From: Asterella californica
Lineage: Eukaryota > Streptophyta > Marchantiopsida > Marchantiales > Aytoniaceae
DNA length: 64,000 nucleotides
Reading direction: 5' to 3'
NCBI GenBank assembly: GCA_036924285.1
Contig: JAYKYS010000010.1
Coordinates: 10,701,001 to 10,765,000, forward strand
Every line of letters begins with the position of its first letter. Positions within the stretch are counted from its first letter, which is position 1. The notes under the pieces are model-generated. The model was not told the DNA's origin and did no database searches. It worked only from the letters and a program-made list of their open reading frames with translations. The translations under genes and the position numbers were made by a program. Below are positions 53,380 to 64,000 of the stretch, piece by piece.

Positions 53380-54968
53380 CTATGTGAGTCTCATGTAGGA
53401 TGAACTCTGGGGCAGAGTATGAGAAGTAGATGATGAAGTTTGATGACCACAAAGTGTTTGAGTGGTCTTCAGCTGGACCGCAAGACATGTACATTGTGCG
53501 GACGTCGTGACAAGCTTATCCAAATCAGTCAAGCTTATCTCCAACTCAACCACTCTGAATGAAATAACGTTCTCTTCTTCAGTCAATTTCTGCAACTCAC
53601 TTGTCTTCATGGCGATCTGCTGCTCCAATCACACATTCTCTTATGCTCAGACCGCATGAGAGCAGAAGTTCCTCGGACACGTTTTCTTGAATATGTGGAT
53701 CATAAACGTCAATCAATGAATAACACAATATAATATCGTACGTTATAACTTAATACAAGGTCATGCAAATGTCTCTCGTCATCATGGTTTAAGGATGAAT
53801 ACATAGGTGTCACATCTCTTTCAGACTCATCCATAGATTGTGGTTGCTCGTCACGTACATTAGCTGCTTCTCCTGCATAACCAAATGACGTACGTCATTT
53901 AGTATCATATTGGTCCTGTCATCTTAGACATTTAATATTAAATTGAAAAGTCAACGATATACACCCAAATTGACTATCACAACAATCAGAAACTAATACT
54001 CACTTGGAGAGGAGGGTTGAACGTCATCATGAATGGATACATCAGAATCATTGTCCAAGCTCGTAGCACGCTCCACTCTCTGTAGGTATGATATTTAAAG
54101 ATATCAACAAATGAGTAATAAGTATGCCAACAAACGTGATGATATGTCGACTAGTCCGTCGTCCAAACGCTTTCTGCAAGTTCAATGTCTCTTCTTCCAC
54201 TTTTTCCACTTTCTCCATGATAAACTCAGCCCAATCCAGATCCACAATAACAGTACCATCCACTTTCGACTTAACAAAGAAGCCAAGAATATCCATGACA
54301 TCCTTCGATCTCCATCGAGTTAATAAAACACAGCTGATCAACTAGAATATCGACCTCCACAAAATCCTTGTGCATCCATTGGCATATAACATTTGTTACG
54401 AGCATCGTACTCTAGAAACCAATCGATAATAGCTCTCTGTCTGATCAGTTTGAGTGGACTAGCACCACCATGAGATAACAAATATCCCGTTCGAGAAGAT
54501 CGAAATCGAGTCTAACGGGTCTACCCAGCACGGTAGCCTCTTTTGTATCCTTGTTGTAAGAGGTGATGAACTTGACACAAGTGGCGCTCTGCATTCCACG
54601 ACAGACTGCTAATTAAGCACGAAGTCATTTTCAAAAAACAGTCCTAAGACATTCAAAATGAACGCGACGAGCTCATTCATTCAACATAAATTATTAAATC
54701 ATTCATTCTGATGTAAATTCCAAATCCAACTCATTCAAAGTTGGATTTGGAATTTCAATAACACATTCAAAACCATGAGCTAAAAAATGATAAGATAACT
54801 TATGTCTGGTTTCGTAAAGTCATATGACAGAGCATCAGCTAATCCATAACGTCTAAGCTTGTGTGGATCAAGATCAGCCACACACAATTGTACATCTTCT
54901 CGATCAACCCACGTCCATTTACATCTATTTTCCAGATCATCCTCTAGACGAAAAGTTACATGTGACAC
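53380..54968 (-). pseudogene. Unidentified decayed gene with coiled coil
   Basis: Several minus-strand frames look coding. 54968-54780 holds FRLEDDLENRCKWTWVDRED. About 54600-54400 holds KFITSYNKDTKEATVLG, DFDLLERDI and then, one base shifted, GGASPLKLIRQRAIIDWF. 54341-54048 has a Lys/Glu helix (EFIMEKVEKVEEETLNLQK). 53628-53380 has a coiled coil (MEQQIAMKTSELQKLTEEEN). Stops and shifts separate them, or some are exons. I do not recognise the family. A globular head followed by a coiled coil recalls the E3 gene, but sequence similarity is not evident. Confidence 0.4.
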
Positions 54969-55196
54969 ACCACCGGCTGCTTCTTATGTTGCCATCTAAA
55001 TATTCGGAGAAAACAATTATACATTTATTAATTCTCAGTCAGTTAGCTCAACTGAAAAATAAAATGAAACATTAAGAAGAAATAAACAAATGTAAGTCCA
55101 CTAACCTTACAACTTCTCTCATGTAGATGAAGGTACGATGAAAGATCATATAAATAGTCAGAGAGACAAATGTCAAATATACAAAAATACAGTGGT
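54969..55196. other. Flank of E3'
   Basis: No gene. GTGGT at 55192-55196 may be the target-site duplication of E3' (CTGGT at 61045-61049, one mismatch). Confidence 0.4.
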
Positions 55197-55224
55197 TGTA
55201 GTGTCGCAGGATTACTCCCTTTGC

Positions 55225-56695
55225 TCATTTAGTATACAAGATATCGTTCCCACAGAGGATTTGCACAAGTAACGCTGCTCTAAGTTCTAAGATCTGTTCA
55301 AACACACAAACACACGGGGTTTGCCTAGAAATCCCGTCTTCTCACAAAACCACGCGTCTTCCAGACACGCCAAAAGGTGCTCTGGACCTAAAGAAACAAC
55401 TACTAACTAAAATATCACACAACTATTCACAGAGAAGCTCGGGAAGACGCGCTTCTTGCTCCCAGGTCACTTCTTCCGATCTTCTCAGTATCGTCTTCTC
55501 GAAGCAATTCTCGGCTTCTGGGGGTTCAACTCGGCTTCTCACACCCCCAGAAGACTGTCCTGCTTCGCAGAAGTTGACTAGTACGGCTGTTACACCTTAC
55601 TCTCGCACTCACATTCCAACGGGTTAGATTAATCACAGGGTGTATGCCCCCTGTAGCCTTCTCAGGCTTCTGCCTACGGAAATGATCTTCCTGCAGCACT
55701 ACAACGACATTCACCTTCACGGAAGCTCAATAGGAGTCTCGGAAGCTCACTAGAAGAACGTAAGAAGATGGGGAAGATGAGAGAAGATGGGGAAGAAGAG
55801 GAAATCCAAACGAGAGAAAACAAGATGGAAAGGGGAAATTAAGATTCCGACAGGCTTCTAGTCCGGATCTTGACTAACAAGCCATCCCTGCTTGTAATAG
55901 TTTGAGGAGGAAGACAACAAACGTGCGTACAGTTGCACCGTCTTCTACTTGAGGATGTCGTCTTTTGTGGTGGGAAGAAGGTTTCTTTCTTCTTCTCTTC
56001 GCTGCTCCGGCTACTCTGTCATCTGGGATCTCTTACCCATAAGACCATCCGTATGCGGATCCTAAGTGCTCCACTGGACGAGCCAAGCTGCACTTCCACC
56101 ACTGCTGACAATCACCGCCACTCAAGAAGAACACTTCCCATGCACAATTGGGAGTAAATTCAAGGAACCCACCACCCAGAAGACACGAATTAAGCTTCTG
56201 CACTCAAATCAGCAATCTATTCTCCGAGAAGATGTCACATAGGCATTGGGAAGCTCACTCCCTCTACTTCCAGCGCCTACTCCTCGACACAACAGTCTAG
56301 CCAACAGGACTGCACGAGGATGCCGTTCCCTGTTCCTAAACTGTCCACTATCTCTATTTACATTCTTGAACCACTGATGGTAACAAGCATGCAGATCCCT
56401 CTGGTATAATCCTCGACTATTCGTATGTCTCTAACATCGGGTGTAGTGTGTGTCACTAACGAACTAGATTTCCTACTCTTCGATCCTACTTATGCATCCA
56501 CCACAAGAGAACAGAAGGAACAACCACAAGGGAGAGAAAAGCTGCCCCTCCACATGCAAAAGGTTTCTCTTTCCTGTTCTTGCGCTTCCTACTCTGCCAC
56601 ATGGCTGCCTAACTAATTTTACACTGAAAACTGCCACCCTTAAGATAGCATGTTCGGTTCCTATTAAATCTGGAATTGTCAACTTCGGTTACTAT
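55225..56695 (-). other. E3' 3' non-coding part
   Basis: Counterpart of 16524-18051 in E3. Short frames here are not conserved as frames in E3. Confidence 0.5.
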
Positions 56696-57946
56696 CTACT
56701 CTGATTGCTCGGTGGTAATCTCTACTTGATCTGCTCCTATCGGAGCTCCTAACGCGGCTTTTGATAAGCTAGAAAGCCCTGCGATTACCTCGGGTGTCAC
56801 TGAGGTGGCTTCCTCCTCATCGTTCTGTGTTGGCCCTGCTGTCGCAGCTGCTGCTTCTTCCTCTGCTTCTGCTTCTGCTTCGGAAGACGGAAGCGTGTTC
56901 TGGGAAGCTGGGTCGAGTGGTGCTTCCTCGCTCTTCTGAGGTATTGGTGCAGCACCAGGGACCATGGCGACCTCATAGGAGTCCGGGGAAGTCATTTCCT
57001 CCATGCGGAATACATGGGAAGACGGTTCTTCTTCCTGTCTTCCAGAAGACATCTTGTCTTCCGGGGCTTCTTCCGGTGTCTTCTCGGCTTCCAACGCTGT
57101 CACTACCAAGTGGACAGCGAGGTCGAACTCCTCCTTCTCCAATTCAGATCCAGTCGATGGTGCTGGAGCTTGGGAAGATGCGGTTGCAGGTGGCGGAGTC
57201 AAGGGAAGACCATAAAGTGTCTTCACTCCCTCTATCTGCCGATCCAAATACCTGAACATGCTCTCCTTGCACTCGATCAACCTCGCTCTGGACTCCTCGT
57301 CCGAGTCTCTAGCCAGGGTAAGCAACTTCCTACCCGCGGTGAAGTTGAACTTCTTCCGAAGTGCTTCCACCGACTGTGCGAGCATCTCTTGCGCACGAGC
57401 TTCCGCTGCTTCTCGCTGCATCTTCTCGGCTGCAACTCGCGCTTCTGCGGCTTCCTGCTGCGTCTTTCATGTTGTCCTCTCTTCTGCGAGGGCGGTGATC
57501 TTCCCTCGCACTCGGAGAACCTCTTGGTCGTGCTGCTGTAAACGCGCCTGCAACTCCTGGTTGCTCTTCCTCTGTTGGGTCAGCTCCTTGGCAGAAGCGG
57601 CTGCTTCCGTCTTGTACGTCGCTGCGAGCTTCTTCGTGGTGCGGAGACTAGCTTCCAGTGCTTCTGTCTTCTTCTGGTCTTCTTCCTGACGTATCAGGGT
57701 GCACAAACTGAATCCAGGCCGCAAGGGCTTCTCCTGAGCCTTCGCTCTCTTCTCCAGCAATTCCATAGCTGGTTGGATCTCTGCGTGGAAGAAGACGCTG
57801 AACTCTTCCAGTCTTCTTCCTGCGGAAGACAGGTTCATCTCCACAGTTCGGTTGGAGGTGTCGACCTTGTCTTCCAGAGGCAAGGATGCCTCTTCCACCA
57901 CAATGGTCTTCAACTTCTGCACACGAGAAGAAGCTACTCTTCTCAT
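56696..57946 (-). pseudogene. E3' main gene, coiled-coil and C-terminal part
   Basis: 57946-57467 encodes MNLSSAGRRLEEFSVFFHAE, EIQPAMELLEKRAKAQEKPL and the coiled coil LTQQRKSNQELQARLQQHDQ. After a break, 57421-56696 encodes 241 residues: MLAQSVEALRKKFNFTAGRK, FRYLDRQIEGVKTLYGLP and the acidic Ala-rich tail ending TEQSE, as in E3. The C-terminal 241-residue stretch is open in E3' and the matching 229-residue stretch is open in E3. The break with the next fragment is the solo LTR at 57954. Confidence 0.65.
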
Positions 57947-57949
57947 CTT

Positions 57950-59239
57950 CCGGTGTCGCGCTACTTGGCGGCTACATGTTATATTTCTACTCCGACGCTT
58001 GAGTTTAGTAGTTCTAGAAGTTAGCTTATATTACTTCTAGTCGTTTATGTATATGTTTGACGCCTTTGCATACGGTGTTAACACTATTTTGAGTCTTAGT
58101 AGGTTGATTACCATGTTGATAGGGCTTGAGCTCATGGGTTGTATTTGTGTGTCGCCCATGCACGCTTTCTAGCTGATTTAAGTTATTTTTCGAGGCTGCG
58201 TGTCATTTTAAGTAGTTTAAGTTTTACGTTGGCACTCTAGGGAGCTTGACGTGGTAGCCTATGAGTAAAACTAAGTTGCCACGTGGTTTAGGTACTAAAG
58301 GACAACCAAGTGGAGCTATGAACTCCCATTGGTCTGTTTTTGTCTTTTTTTAAACTCTAAATTTAGAAACAGAGCTCTAGAGTGGAGTTCGAGCATTTGG
58401 TGAGGGATCTTCGAAATCTGAGAGCACAGGGAGAGAGGGCTCGTCATGCCAAGCACTTCCAGTGAAATTTTCGATCGATTTGAGTCAATAAAGACGAAGT
58501 TATGATCAATTGAAGTTCGAATTGTGCCAGAATTGAATCACTTTTGTTGAATTTAGGGTTTTCAGTGTCACTTGCAGCAGATTTGAGGAAATTGCTTCAA
58601 AACTTCGAGGTTGTGTTCTCTGCCAGCAGGGCTACAATTTCTCAAAAAGTTTTGCATCGATTGAGTGACTGAGTAATTCAGGGCGGCCGCTGAAGTTGGA
58701 GGGGTCTGGAAAGCTCTTAATCTAGAGCAGCGACTTCAGAGGAGGAGTTCTGGAGTTCTGTGTACATTCAAGAGTCCCAACTTCACAGGGAGGTTCAGCA
58801 CCCTGTAAACTTCAAATACTGAGAGAATATTTGATTTTGATCGAGCCAATCTTCTGTTCTAGGTTGAAATAGCCAGCTGGGTACCAGAAATTGCCGCAAT
58901 TTTCTTACTCAGAACTTTTCTGTTCATATCTCCGTGTCAGAATTTGATCTCAGGCTGAAATTTCGTCTGTGAGTTCAGCAGTACCTCATTTGCATGTAGG
59001 GGAAGTTTAGAGGTCTAAACCTTCATAGTTTTCCTCTCCGTGAGTGTCAAAGTTCACCGCCGGATCCTATTACTGCCAACTAGACCTGAATTTCACCTTC
59101 TGGGTATATTACTAGATCGTACACATCTGTGTGAGTGTTTATAGCCTCTGTTGTAACCTGAAAGCCAACCTCTTGAGTGAACAACCACAGCCAGAAGCCC
59201 GGCGCTTTCCTAGGTAGACGGATTACACTCCGACACCGG
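57950..59239. mobile_element. Solo LTR with CCGG target duplication inside E3'
   Basis: CCGG at 57950-57953 and 59236-59239 flank a 1282-bp segment that starts TGTCGCGCTAC and ends ACTCCGACA, with TGTCG/CGACA inverted ends. Removing it and one CCGG restores the E3' gene to match E3 at 15270-15275. There is no internal retroelement sequence, so it is a solo LTR left by recombination. Ends and the 4-bp duplication resemble E1 and E2, which suggests a related gypsy family. Orientation is unknown. Confidence 0.75.
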
Positions 59240-60302
59240 GGTGGAAGATCTCTCCCCATGGTAGAAGCGGTCCTCTTCACTGCGCTTCCCCGCATCGCAG
59301 TAGGAGTATCCATCCATCCTATGTCTTCTGGAGTCTTCGGAAGACTCCATGGTGTGGCAGAAGCGATCTTTTGCTCCGATCGGGTACTCAACAGTTCTTC
59401 CTCCGAGTCAGACTCCGATCCCGAATGTATGAGGGAGGTGGTCTTCCTATGTATACTTCTAGGGCCCATCTTCCTCAGAGACGTGGCGTCTTCCGACCCA
59501 CTGGAGTCGTCTTCCCTCACCAGAAGCGTCTTTTGATGAGAGCCGGGCCTCAGCTGCGGCATCAGAGTGGGAGGGGGAGTTGCGGCTGCTGCTCGGTCGT
59601 CTTCTTCCGAGGTCTCCTTCTTCGCCTCGGGTTGCGCTGTCGGCCCATACTTCACCAACTATCCTTCAGTGAGATCCCCATGGTTACGTACAAGTAGCAG
59701 AGGAAATGTGTCAAGTGTCCTCCCGCCGAGGTACCCAAGTACGCTAGCTCCGCCTGTACATAGATGTGGAACAATGAGCCCGAGTTGACGGGCACTCCTT
59801 CATCCCATACTGCTTTCAGGAACTCTACGTCATGATCTCCAAGGTACCTCGTCTTCTGCGCTTTCCCCTTGGGAAAGAGATGCAGAAACAGCTTCGCCAG
59901 AAGTCGCTTCTTCGGCTCCCGGTAAGATTCGATCTTCCATCCGTTCCTTCCCTGTCTGTCCTCCAGGAAGAGGCAAGTTGTGCTTCCAGGCACATGCCAC
60001 TCACTCACGATCCTGGGCAAGATCTTCTTCTCGAGCCAATACCCTCGGTCCTCGAATTCTGACCTGTGGAAGGCCCTGCGCCATCAATCTTCAGTCCAGG
60101 AAGATGGTCTTCCTCGAGCTACTCCTGCCTTCGTAGGTACACGGTTGCGAGGCGGTAATGCTGCCCAAACCTCCTCCAGAAGTCCTTGGTCGGTGAGGTT
60201 CCAATCCCACAGGAAGAAGTCGAGACCCAACTCCTTGAGAAAAGACGTGACCACAGCCAACTCTGCTGCCGGTAACACCAACCCCCGAGGATGCATCGAC
60301 AT
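59240..60302 (-). pseudogene. E3' main gene, N-terminal part
   Basis: 60302-60084 starts MSMHPRGLVLPAAELA and matches E3 14206 onward, with an intact FLWDWNL where E3 has a stop. 60020-59652 continues with GRNGWKIESYREPKKRLLAK and AELAYLGTSAGGHL. 59658-59240 has the acidic Pro-rich region (ATPPPTLMPQ, VREDDSSGSED, SGSESDSEEE). Frame changes at about 60080 and 59655 mark damage. Confidence 0.65.
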
Positions 60303-60317
60303 ACTGGAAGATCTCTA

Positions 60318-60453
60318 TTATCTTCTGTCGACTTCCCAAGCTGTCTTCGATCTTCCGCGCGCTTTTGTCTCTGGTTCTAGCTCCAATGCGACCCCACAAG
60401 GCTGCTTCCGCGGTCAGCTTCTGGCTACGCCTCAATTCCACCTTCGATTCCAC
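60318..60453 (-). pseudogene. E3' short leading frame
   Basis: MESKVELRRSQKLTAEAALW matches E3 12809 onward. Here it runs without interruption into the sequence before the main-gene start, since the 1.25-kb block of E3 is absent. This is the basis for suspecting an intron in E3. Confidence 0.45.
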
Positions 60454-61049
60454 TCAGCCACCCTCCAATGTCAGCTTCCGGGAGCTCACAGAAAACCGTC
60501 TTCAGCTCGACACTCTTCTGCGCTCAGCAATTCGACTTCGCCCTTCTTCTAGCTTCGAATCGATCCTAACCTCACTCGATTTCACTCGCTGATTTCCTCA
60601 CTCAAATCAACTCGCTGCCCGAATCGATCTTCTCGTTCTCCAATCTCTCGATGCGGGAAGCATGTAGGTTTCTGTGCTAATGCGCTTCCTGCGCATCTTC
60701 TCCGCAGTTTAGGAGTTTTGATCCTCCTGACCTACCTAACCGATTCGGTGCTACCTGGTAGGTGCACCTACTCCTTACGTGGTTAAGCTTCCATGGTTGC
60801 CGTCTTCCGGAAGATGCGTGTCTTCTGCCGTCTTTCGCCTTCCGAAGACACCACCGAGAAGACGCTCTTCGGAAGACGATCGTCTTCCGAAGAAGTCAAC
60901 TTATTATTACAAACAGCCCTTAAGATCATCTTCCTGCTAAGGAAGCCGTAATCTTAAGTAACAACGCTTCTTCAGTTATACAAATAAGTTATTAATCTTA
61001 AAAATTTCAAAAATTCGTGAATCCTGTAATTTGTGGGTACCACACTGGT

Positions 61050-62515
61050 CATGATCACAAGAATCAATATTAAGTAGTATTTAAAATTATATAATCAGAA
61101 CTCAAAAGAAAACACCAAATATCAGAAGAACATTCTATCCACTTACTTGGATAAGAACAATTTACAACCTCCTACTAAAGTCTCACATAGTTACAAGAGA
61201 AAGTAACTTTAACCGGTTGAATTTCAAGTCGTAAAACCAAAATATACACTAATAAAAAGAAAAACGTTTCCATCAGTGTAAAGAAAGTGCATTCAACTAA
61301 TTAAATATTTAAATATTACGTTATCTGTATTTTTTCTCTTTCAATATATTCGACTCCAACTTTAATTGCTCTTCTAGAGTGCTTATGAACTACACAAAAA
61401 ATTACAAGCAAAGTAGCGGTGGACGAATTGCCATCCATTTACTCACAAAACTCATTATAGTTAGAAAGAACTTATTCAATGGTCACGAAATTCCATCATG
61501 TAACCACGTAATCTCTTAATAAACTAAGTCATTGTTACATCAGAATGATAACACGGAAAGCTCCGAACCTAGTGCGTTCTCTGTTAAAGGTCATTGGCCA
61601 CGACCCATTTAACATAATCTCATAAATCCTAAACATAGATACATGGGTATCAAAGTGCAGAATGTCGAAGAGACATTCTCCACAGATGGTTACGACTAGG
61701 CTCACACCGCAAATGTCTCTCTGGCGTTCTGTACTATACTACTATTACGAATGACCCACACCACGAAACATCCCTCGGGCATTCTATAGTGAGAAACTAT
61801 CATAGCACGAAATGACCTCTTGGCGTTCCACGCTATGAATCCTAAACTGCAGAATGCCTATTTGAGATTCCGCTGCAAATTTTCTAGCATGGAATGCTGC
61901 CATGGCCGCGTTACGCTATAAACTTTAACGCGAAACGTACAATTTGTGTTCTGCACTCGTGCTCTAGCATAACTTTCAGAGCGGAGACGCGATCTGTTTT
62001 GCTACAAATAACACATCAAAGTACATTCAAGCGCATTCAACATTCAGTCCACCATAAAACTGAAAGCAAGTCACATTCAATCCAGTGCAATACAAACACA
62101 TACTTCAGTTCCAAACAACTCCTCTTCTCTACGATCCGTTCATCAGCTTCCAAAGCGCTTCCACCTTCCATTCTGCTTCGATATTGACCAACATTCATCA
62201 AGAAAGGAAAACTAGAGAAGAAGAGAAGAGGAAGGAGAAGAAGAAAAGGAGAAGGAAAAAAAGAAATATGACAAGAGAAGATTGTAATGAGTAATCACAA
62301 GATAAGATCAGAAGCTTTTCAATAGAAAATTTTGCCTTTGTATTATATCAAAATGTATATAACATAATGTGTTCACAGTCTAATCCGGAAAAAAAAACAT
62401 CATATGTATTTCTCTAATTTCTTCTAAAGATCGATTTGATCTTGACAAGTCTGCTAACAGTGAAGCCTGCTTCTCTACTCTAGCTCGCTTAGTTTCTTCA
62501 GCAAATTTGTTGATC
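61050..62515. other. AT-rich DNA with a degenerate minisatellite and a purine tract
   Basis: No gene. 61690-61880 repeats a TCTYTKGCGTTCYRYRCTAT-like word every 42-60 bp, at about 61706, 61766, 61808 and 61852. 62198-62280 is almost pure purine on the plus strand (GAAGA-rich), which gives spurious Lys/Arg frames. Confidence 0.45.
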
Positions 62516-63448
62516 TCATAAGCCTGAACACTCTCTATGTTTCAGTTTTCTTCTTCTACGTGCTACGTGCGCTAGTCTACATTTCTTTCTTGATTCTAAC
62601 AAAGCATGATGAAAATCAACTTTTTTCTTTATATTATCTTGGTAAGCTGATATTAAACTGATGTCTTTGCTATCGTAAGAATGACCGAGACTTTGCATCT
62701 ACTTTCTAGATTTACTCCTCTGTAAACAAGAAAGCTCTGTAGAAGATCCTTTCTTTTCCCAGATCCACTTTCTACTTCCGCCTCTGTTTCTCCGTCAAGC
62801 TCTTATGATCGAACAAGAAGGTCGTGAATTATTCTGATGTAGATGTCGCAAGAGACGATATTGAGATGTCTTTGAAATGAACCGCTTCTTCATCAGCAGA
62901 TGGTTGAAAATTCTCAATTTGATCAACAAGTTCTCCTGTGTGCGAGTCTTTTATTTCACTCATAAAATCGTAGTCTAACATAGACTGAACATCAAAATGA
63001 GGTTGGTGATTATCGTTTTCTATCATTATACTCTCGGAAGAAAGAAAATCATCACTCAATCAACATTTAGTAGTCACATGTGGTTCTATGTAAACTCTAC
63101 TCCCGTATAAATGATGGATTCTATAGAAAAATGGACATTTTACATTCAGCTTCTGTTCCAAAGTTGTGTCGGGTTGAATTTCAGACTCGGTAAGTCCAGC
63201 ACCGGTATCATCTAAGAACTCTCGTGCCTTCTTATAATATCTACACTCTCATACTTCTTTTGCATGATCAAGTGTGTGATGAGAAGAAATCCTAATCTTG
63301 TCAAATAGACTGGTATGACAGCAAAAGCCCTAGTCTTTGACATGACTCTTTGACCAATCTTCGTCTTCTTGGTCGATCCATGAAGAGCAGCAAAACTGTC
63401 CGAATCTTCTAAATATTCTACAATCTTCTCGTAATCCATCTCACACAT
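62516..63448 (-). pseudogene. Myb/SANT-like, transposon-associated protein remnant
   Basis: 63448 leftwards: MDYEKIVEYLEDSDSFAALH, GSTKKTKIGQRVMSKTRAFA. After a frameshift: DDTGAGLTESEIQPDTTLEQ, KLNVKCPFFYRIHHLYGSRV. The layout W/Y..I..YL..., GS..KT.IG...TK..AF, TGAGLTE, LE.KL...CP.Y.R...L(F/Y)G is one I recall from Myb/SANT-like second proteins of transposons in fungi, oomycetes and lower plants. Then 63059-62829 is an acidic tail and 62698-62516 a basic segment. Such proteins bind terminal repeats for the partner transposase. A stop at about 63063 and frameshifts make it a pseudogene. Family assignment is from memory. Confidence 0.5.
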
Positions 63449-64000
63449 CTTGAAATGTTTTGGTGCAGTTTACTTCACAACAGAACTATTCTTAGAGGTC
63501 ATGTCTTCAACATCGACTATTTTGACTTGGAATTCTAAACTGTTATCCACAATAGACATGAGCTTTTTTCTAATTTGTTCTCTCAATACTCAGTTCCTTG
63601 AATAGCTCAGCTGAGACGAATTGCGACAGATAGTAATGAAAGAATGATGGCAAGCAAACTAAATTTTGAACAATATTTGATCGCTGCAGCCTAAATGATA
63701 TTTATGATCTTTGTTAAAAACCAGATTTGAATTAAAGTTTACTGTTAATTCACCAACTCACTACTAGGTCTGAAAAGGAACATACAGTTGTCCGTAACCT
63801 TAAGAACGGACTATGGATACCTTTTAAACTTAATTACCGTCTTCTGTAAAACCACATCATATCAAGGTTACGGTTTAGGGTTTGAGACGCCCTATTGCGT
63901 TCTATAGGCGTTGTACATTGTAAGAACACGGGTCTCCCCCACCGAGCGCTCTCTTTTCAGCGCTCTCTGAAATTAGAGAAGTTCCTTGCCGGCCATCACC
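63449..64000. other. No gene recognised
   Basis: AT-rich to 63840, then more balanced. No motif-bearing frame, LTR end or RNA gene was identified up to the window edge. Confidence 0.4.

Larger units (their letters stand above)
55197..61044 (-). mobile_element. E3': inverted second copy of E3
   Basis: Read on the minus strand it starts TGTGGTACCCACAAATTACA at 61044 and ends CTGCGACACTACA at 55197, the same termini as E3. Without the inserted solo LTR (57954-59235 and one CCGG) it is about 4.56 kb, against 5.88 kb for E3. The 1.25-kb block 12961-14190 of E3 accounts for most of the difference. It has the same gene order and the same GAAGAC enrichment. Confidence 0.85.

Overview
The window looks like nuclear DNA of a non-seed streptophyte (bryophyte, fern-ally or charophyte alga; I cannot separate these). 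Grounds: Ty3/gypsy polyproteins of the type I associate with mosses and charophytes, a tRNA-iMet primer-binding site, a PIF/Harbinger remnant, and one intron-containing Bet v 1/PR-10 gene. Almost everything else is transposon-derived, and most reading frames are broken by stops and frameshifts.

Layout. 1-312: inner edge and LTR of a minus-strand LTR element. 1185-22404: a three-level nest. Gypsy element E1 (1185-4689 and 20657-22404) is split by gypsy element E2 (4690-20652, flanked by 4-bp AAGA). E2 is split inside its RNase H by the non-autonomous element E3 (12201-18083). 22640-26280: a third, chromovirus-like gypsy (E5). 28127-28484: a short element with 14-bp terminal inverted repeats. 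28485-36500: GC-richer host-like DNA with the only intact gene, a two-exon PR-10-like gene on the minus strand (33239-33877). 37290-38610 and scattered sites to about 48 kb: an AT-rich ~330-bp repeat family with conserved hairpins. 48650-50015: PIF/Harbinger transposase remnant. 50094-52905: a 5'-truncated second copy of E1 on the minus strand (E1'). 53380-54968: an unidentified decayed gene. 55197-61044: a second copy of E3 on the minus strand (E3'), holding a 1.28-kb solo LTR. 62516-63448: a Myb/SANT-like, transposon-associated gene remnant.

Most interesting is E2. Between protease and reverse transcriptase its polyprotein contains a C5-cytosine DNA methyltransferase domain (motifs I, II, IV with PCQG, VI, VIII, GFP block and X are readable across frameshifts). 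After the integrase it ends in a PHD finger. It is thus a retroelement that carried both a writer of DNA methylation and a putative chromatin reader. E2 also has an antisense 5S-rRNA-like promoter segment in its 5' region. E1 LTRs carry a tRNA-like A/B-box segment at a matching offset in both copies. E3 has TGT...ACA ends and a 4-5 bp duplication but no LTRs that I can see, a conserved coiled-coil gene, and a very dense GAAGAC motif.
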